A DNA stretch of 10,721 nt, taken from an uncultured Solobacterium sp. (GTDB taxonomy: Bacteria; Bacillota_I; Bacilli_A; Erysipelotrichales; Erysipelotrichaceae). Every line of letters begins with the position of its first letter. Position 1 is the first letter of the stretch. The stretch spans positions 1 to 10,721 of the forward strand of contig CALBKL010000251.1 of assembly GCA_937895985.1 (NCBI GenBank), written 5' to 3'. The notes below the pieces were generated by a model, which did not search any database, had not been told where the DNA came from, and saw only the letters and a list, made by a program, of their open reading frames with translations. Positions 7,392 through 10,721 of this stretch are shown here, in pieces. Made by a program: the position numbers and the translations under genes.

Positions 7392-7413
7392 GAGGTAATT
7401 TACCTCCTTTTTT
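7390..7413 (+). terminator. Intrinsic terminator of the peptide importer operon
   Basis: AGGAGGTA (7390-7397) pairs with TACCTCCT (7401-7408) around a three-base loop, followed by a run of T to 7413. The 5' arm begins inside the TAG stop codon of the peptidase gene, so the terminator touches the coding region. This marks the end of the operon. Confidence 0.9.
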
Positions 7414-7447
7414 GATGATAACGATAGGAGAATTACATTGACTACGA

Positions 7448-7453
7448 TATAAT
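7448..7453 (+). promoter_or_regulatory. Candidate -10 element for the PAP2 gene
   Basis: A perfect TATAAT lies between the operon terminator and the next gene. No good -35 hexamer is found 16-18 bases upstream; the nearby TTGACT (7438-7443) is only four bases away and cannot pair with it. A promoter here is expected because of the terminator just before, but the sequence support is partial. The leader would be about 15-20 bases. Confidence 0.4.
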
Positions 7454-7463
7454 AAGCGATGTG

Positions 7464-7470
7464 AAAGAGG
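7464..7470 (+). promoter_or_regulatory. Ribosome binding site that favours a PAP2 start at 7477
   Basis: AAAGAGG directly abuts an ATG at 7471 but stands six bases from the in-frame ATG at 7477. The latter spacing is workable for initiation, so the shorter reading is preferred. Confidence 0.6.
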
Positions 7471-7476
7471 ATGATT

Positions 7477-8166
7477 ATGAAATGGTTAAAAGACTGTTTG
7501 AATAAGAGATTTTTCCATATTCCAGTATATGGATACATCGCTGGAATCGGCATGTTTATACTACAGAGATATATGTATCTTTGGGCAAATGATATTAGTC
7601 TTGCCTTAGGGATAGGATGGCATACAACCAAGATTGCCTGGTTGGATGATTTGATTCCACTGTATCTGCCATTTATTACGGTATATATCCTGTCTTATCT
7701 ATTCTGGATTTATGGTCCAATGGCCGTTGCGAAGGATGGAACAAAGGACCATTTCAAAGATTTCTTGATTGGAATGTTTGTGGCATATTTAATTGGCGCA
7801 ATTATATTTACGGTTTATCCTACACGTATGGACCGTGTTGCGGAGAATCTTCTTAACGATAATCCTGGTGTGCTAAATCAATCACTACAGTGGATTTACA
7901 ATATGGATGGTGGCCGCTATGGTACAAACCTAGCACCAAGTTACCATTGTTTGATTAGTACTTGTTGTTATATGGGAGTCGCAAAACGCCCTGAGTACGC
8001 AAAGTCCTATCGAATCTTCTCTGCAGTATTCTGCGTATTAATTTTCGCAAGTACGGTATTATGTAAACAACATTATTTCATCGATATTCCCGCAGGGATT
8101 ATTATTGCGTATATCTCAATGAGACTAGCATTAAAACATCACTGGGGAAAAGTTTTAACATTTTAA
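7477..8166 (+). CDS. PAP2-family membrane phosphatase (inositolphosphotransferase Aur1/Ipt1-like type)
   Basis: A 229-residue integral membrane protein with about six hydrophobic segments. Three blocks fit the PAP2 active site: YPTRMDR at 114-120 (in place of the classic KxxxxxxRP), PSYH at 154-157, and STVLCKQHYFID at 192-203 with H199 and D203 in the positions of the nucleophilic His and its Asp. The PSxH form and the YPTR block resemble the Aur1/Ipt1-like PAP2 branch more than PgpB or BcrC types. The expected reaction is hydrolysis or transfer of a phosphate group on a lipid head group at the membrane surface; the true substrate is unknown. The ABC-F gene follows after 15 bases, suggesting co-transcription. 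An ATG at 7471 would add two residues. Confidence 0.85.
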   Translation: MKWLKDCLNKRFFHIPVYGYIAGIGMFILQRYMYLWANDISLALGIGWHTTKIAWLDDLIPLYLPFITVYILSYLFWIYGPMAVAKDGTKDHFKDFLIGMFVAYLIGAIIFTVYPTRMDRVAENLLNDNPGVLNQSLQWIYNMDGGRYGTNLAPSYHCLISTCCYMGVAKRPEYAKSYRIFSAVFCVLIFASTVLCKQHYFIDIPAGIIIAYISMRLALKHHWGKVLTF

Positions 8167-8181
8167 AGTAAAGAGGTAGTC

Positions 8182-9744
8182 ATGAGTATATTGAACGTTG
8201 AACATTTATCACATAGCTTTGGAGATCGTGTCATCTTTGATGATGTGTCTTTTCGTCTTCTAAAAGGTGAACATATTGGTTTAATTGGCGCAAATGGTGA
8301 AGGTAAATCAACGTTCATGAAAATTGTGACAGGGCAACTCATTCCGGAAGAAGGTAAAGTGGAGTGGGCGAAACATGTCATTACAGGCTACATGGATCAG
8401 ACAGCTATCTTAACAAAAGGTAGTACGATACGTATGGTCTTACAGACTGCATTCGATGAACTTTTCGAAATGGAAAGTCGTATGAATCAACTCTATATGG
8501 ATATGGCAGATGATTCCATCACTGAAGCACAGATGGATGAAATGATGAGTGAGGCAGGTTCATTGGCTGATGTACTCAACGCGCATGATTTCTATATGAT
8601 TGATGCGAAGATTGATGAAGTATCACGTGCATTAGGTCTATATGATTTAGGCTTGGATAGAGATGTTGTTGATTTATCGGGTGGACAACGTACAAAGGTC
8701 TTACTAGCGAAACTCTTACTCCAAAAGCCAGATATCTTACTCTTAGATGAACCTACAAACTATCTTGATATAGAACATATCACATGGCTACAGAAGTACT
8801 TACAAGAATACGAGAATGCATTTATTTTGATTTCACATGATATTCCATTCCTAAATAGTGTCGTCAATATTATCTACCACATGGATAATAGTGCACTTAC
8901 AAGATATGTAGGTGACTATGATAAGTTTATGGAAGTCTACGAAGTCCGTAAGGCACAAAAAGAAGCTGCGTATAATCGTCAACAGAAAGAGATTGCGGAG
9001 CTAAAGGACTTTGTGGCTAGAAATAAAGCACGAGTCTCTACACGTAATATGGCGATGTCACGACAGAAGAAACTGGATAAGATGGAGATGATTGAAAAGA
9101 CAATCGAAAAACCAAAGCCAGAATTTTCATTCCGTACTGCTCGTACACCAGGTCGTGTCATCTTTGAGACTAAACAACTTGTGATTGGTTATGATACACC
9201 ACTTTCCAAACCTCTCGATTTCCTTGTGGAAAGAAAAGAGAAGGTGATTCTCAGTGGTGCCAATGGTATTGGTAAGACAACACTTTTAAAGAGTCTACTT
9301 GGTATTATTCCACCGTTATCCGGTGAAATTGAAAAAGACCAATATTTAGAAATTGGATACTTCGAACAAGAAGTGTTTGGTAATAATGATAAAACATGCT
9401 TGCAGGAAATTTGGGATACATTCCCAGCATGGACACAATATGAGTGCCGTGCGGCACTTGCTAAGTGTGGTTTAACAACAAAGCATATTGAAAGTCGTAT
9501 TCAAGTACTTTCTGGTGGCGAGCAGGCAAAGGTCAGACTTTGTAAGTTAATGAATCGTGATGCGAATATACTCGTATTAGACGAACCTACAAACCACTTG
9601 GATGCGGATGCGAAGGATTCATTAAAACAAGCATTATTAGATTATCAAGGAACTGTGCTAATGGTATGTCATGAGCCAGATTTCTATGAAGGTTTAGCAA
9701 CTCGTGTTGTGGATTGTACTGAATGGACAACACGTATTATTTAA
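8182..9744 (+). CDS. ABC-F family ATPase (ribosome-associated, duplicated ABC domains)
   Basis: A 520-residue soluble protein with two ABC ATPase domains and no membrane segment, the mark of ABC-F proteins that act on the ribosome rather than as transporters. Domain one: Walker A GANGEGKST (36-44), signature LSGGQRTK (from L165), Walker B ending D189-E190. Domain two: Walker A GANGIGKTT (359-367), signature LSGGEQAK (from L443), Walker B ending D467-E468. Between them lies a charged linker of about 80 residues with the block LKDFVARNKARVSTRNMA followed by SRQKKLDKM, which would reach the tRNA site region. The linker is loosely similar to the YkpA/YbiT branch, but I cannot place it firmly; housekeeping translation factor and antibiotic-protection roles are both possible, the former more likely. 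AAGAGGT at 8171-8177 is the ribosome binding site. The next gene starts eight bases after the stop. Confidence 0.9.
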   Translation: MSILNVEHLSHSFGDRVIFDDVSFRLLKGEHIGLIGANGEGKSTFMKIVTGQLIPEEGKVEWAKHVITGYMDQTAILTKGSTIRMVLQTAFDELFEMESRMNQLYMDMADDSITEAQMDEMMSEAGSLADVLNAHDFYMIDAKIDEVSRALGLYDLGLDRDVVDLSGGQRTKVLLAKLLLQKPDILLLDEPTNYLDIEHITWLQKYLQEYENAFILISHDIPFLNSVVNIIYHMDNSALTRYVGDYDKFMEVYEVRKAQKEAAYNRQQKEIAELKDFVARNKARVSTRNMAMSRQKKLDKMEMIEKTIEKPKPEFSFRTARTPGRVIFETKQLVIGYDTPLSKPLDFLVERKEKVILSGANGIGKTTLLKSLLGIIPPLSGEIEKDQYLEIGYFEQEVFGNNDKTCLQEIWDTFPAWTQYECRAALAKCGLTTKHIESRIQVLSGGEQAKVRLCKLMNRDANILVLDEPTNHLDADAKDSLKQALLDYQGTVLMVCHEPDFYEGLATRVVDCTEWTTRII

Positions 9745-9752
9745 GGAGTTCT

Positions 9753-10721
9753 ATGAAAAAATTAACAATAAAAGAATATCTATTACTTGGATCAATGTTG
9801 TTTGGAATGTTTTTTGGTGCAGGTAATTTGATTTTCCCAGTATATATGGGACAGTTATCTGGTGCCAATAGTATTCCAGCAATCATTGGTTTCTGTATGA
9901 CAGGTGTAGGATTACCACTTTTGGGAATCGCCGCAATAGGTATTTCAAAAAGTGAAGGGCTATTTTATGCCTCAAAGAAGGTGGCTACATGGTTTAGTTA
10001 CTTCTTTACAGTTATCTTATATTTGAGTATTGGTCCATTATTTGCAATTCCAAGAACAGCGACAGTAAGTTTTACCACTGGTATTACACCATTTATTTCT
10101 GCTGATCAAACACAACTTGGATTATTCATCTATACATTAATCTTCTTTGCGCTAGTATTATTATTTTCTTTGCGTCCATCAAAGATTATGACTTGGATTG
10201 GAAAATATATTAATTCTATCTTCTTGGTTTTGTTGTTTTGCTTATTAGTGATGGCAGTTATCAAACCAATTGGTTCCTTTACGGCTGTACAGCCAGTAAA
10301 TAGTTATGTATCACAACCATTCTTTACAGGTCTTCTAGAAGGCTATAATACGATGGATGCCTTAGCATCGCTTGCCTTTGCGATTGTCCTAATTAACGCA
10401 ATTAAAGAGTTTAAAATTAAGGACGCAAAAGAAATCGCAAAGATTACACTCAAAAGTGGTATGGTGGCAGTTGCGTTAATGGCAGTAATCTATTTTGGAT
10501 TAACCATCTTAGGTGCACAATCTGTACTATTACAAGGTGCTAGTGAAAATGGTGGTGTTGCCCTAGCAATCCTTGCAAAACATTATTATGGCGCTATTGG
10601 TAATGTATTACTTGCAGGAATCATGATCTTTGCATGTTTAAAGACTGCGATTGGACTTGTTACATCATGTGCTGAAACATTTGTTGAAGTATTTCCAAAG
10701 ACTGTATCTTATCGCATTTAT
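9753..10721 (+). CDS. brnQ: Branched-chain amino acid carrier BrnQ (LIVCS family), 3' end outside window
   Basis: Open from ATG 9753 to the window end, 323 codons without a stop; full proteins of the family have about 430-450 residues, so roughly the last quarter is missing. It imports leucine, isoleucine and valine, driven by sodium or protons across the cytoplasmic membrane (family knowledge). Hallmarks are the first helix with FGAGNLIFP (21-29), GPLFAIPRTA (94-103) and GYNTMDALAS followed by LAFAIVL from G197. At least eight hydrophobic segments are visible. The start has AAGGAG at 9743-9748, which overlaps the TAA of the ABC-F gene, so the two are closely coupled. No T-box or other leader precedes it here. 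Confidence 0.95.
   Translation, partial: MKKLTIKEYLLLGSMLFGMFFGAGNLIFPVYMGQLSGANSIPAIIGFCMTGVGLPLLGIAAIGISKSEGLFYASKKVATWFSYFFTVILYLSIGPLFAIPRTATVSFTTGITPFISADQTQLGLFIYTLIFFALVLLFSLRPSKIMTWIGKYINSIFLVLLFCLLVMAVIKPIGSFTAVQPVNSYVSQPFFTGLLEGYNTMDALASLAFAIVLINAIKEFKIKDAKEIAKITLKSGMVAVALMAVIYFGLTILGAQSVLLQGASENGGVALAILAKHYYGAIGNVLLAGIMIFACLKTAIGLVTSCAETFVEVFPKTVSYRIY

Noticed and set aside
7438..7443. TTGACT as the -35 element for the PAP2 gene.
   Set aside because: It is only four bases from the perfect TATAAT, and nothing like a -10 lies at the proper distance downstream.
8163..9161. Minus-strand open frames of 60-72 codons opposite the ABC-F gene.
   Set aside because: They mirror conserved ABC motifs on the plus strand and have no independent support.

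Overview
The window looks like a chromosomal piece of a low-GC Gram-positive bacterium (Bacillota). This rests on the AT-rich codon choice, strong AAGGAGG-type ribosome binding sites, a T-box leader, a lipobox lipoprotein and a Cna-B surface protein with a sortase-like tail. The combination would fit the Erysipelotrichia or a related lineage, but that is an inference; no marker gene here fixes the taxon. All genes are on the + strand and I see no mobile element, CRISPR array, tRNA or rRNA.

Layout. (1) 1-408: the C-terminal end of a wall-anchored surface protein, with one whole Cna-B domain and the end of a preceding one. (2) 409-870: a non-coding stretch holding a promoter (518-546) and a T-box riboswitch (about 560-826) ending in a strong intrinsic terminator. 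(3) 871-7391: a tightly packed six-gene unit encoding a peptide ABC importer of the Dpp/Opp class: substrate-binding lipoprotein, two permeases, two ATPases, followed 4 nt later by an M42 metallo-aminopeptidase. A long hairpin separates the binding-protein gene from the rest, and an intrinsic terminator overlaps the stop codon of the peptidase gene. (4) 7477-10721: a second run of genes with short gaps: a PAP2-type membrane phosphatase, an ABC-F ATPase and a BrnQ-type branched-chain amino acid carrier that runs off the window end.

How the parts fit. The T-box senses an uncharged tRNA and would allow transcription of the importer only when a particular amino acid runs short. The importer then brings in peptides, and the cytosolic M42 peptidase can release free amino acids from them. 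The operon therefore reads as a peptide-scavenging module under tRNA control. The identity of the sensed amino acid could not be settled: the T-box UGGU implies a tRNA with A73, and the specifier lies in a short ambiguous stretch. The second gene group has no obvious shared pathway; the BrnQ carrier is the only member tied to amino acid supply.

Nothing in the window is a clearly undescribed system. The items most worth a second look are the T-box/importer/peptidase arrangement, an extra perfect hairpin within the T-box leader, and the non-canonical sortase-type motif.
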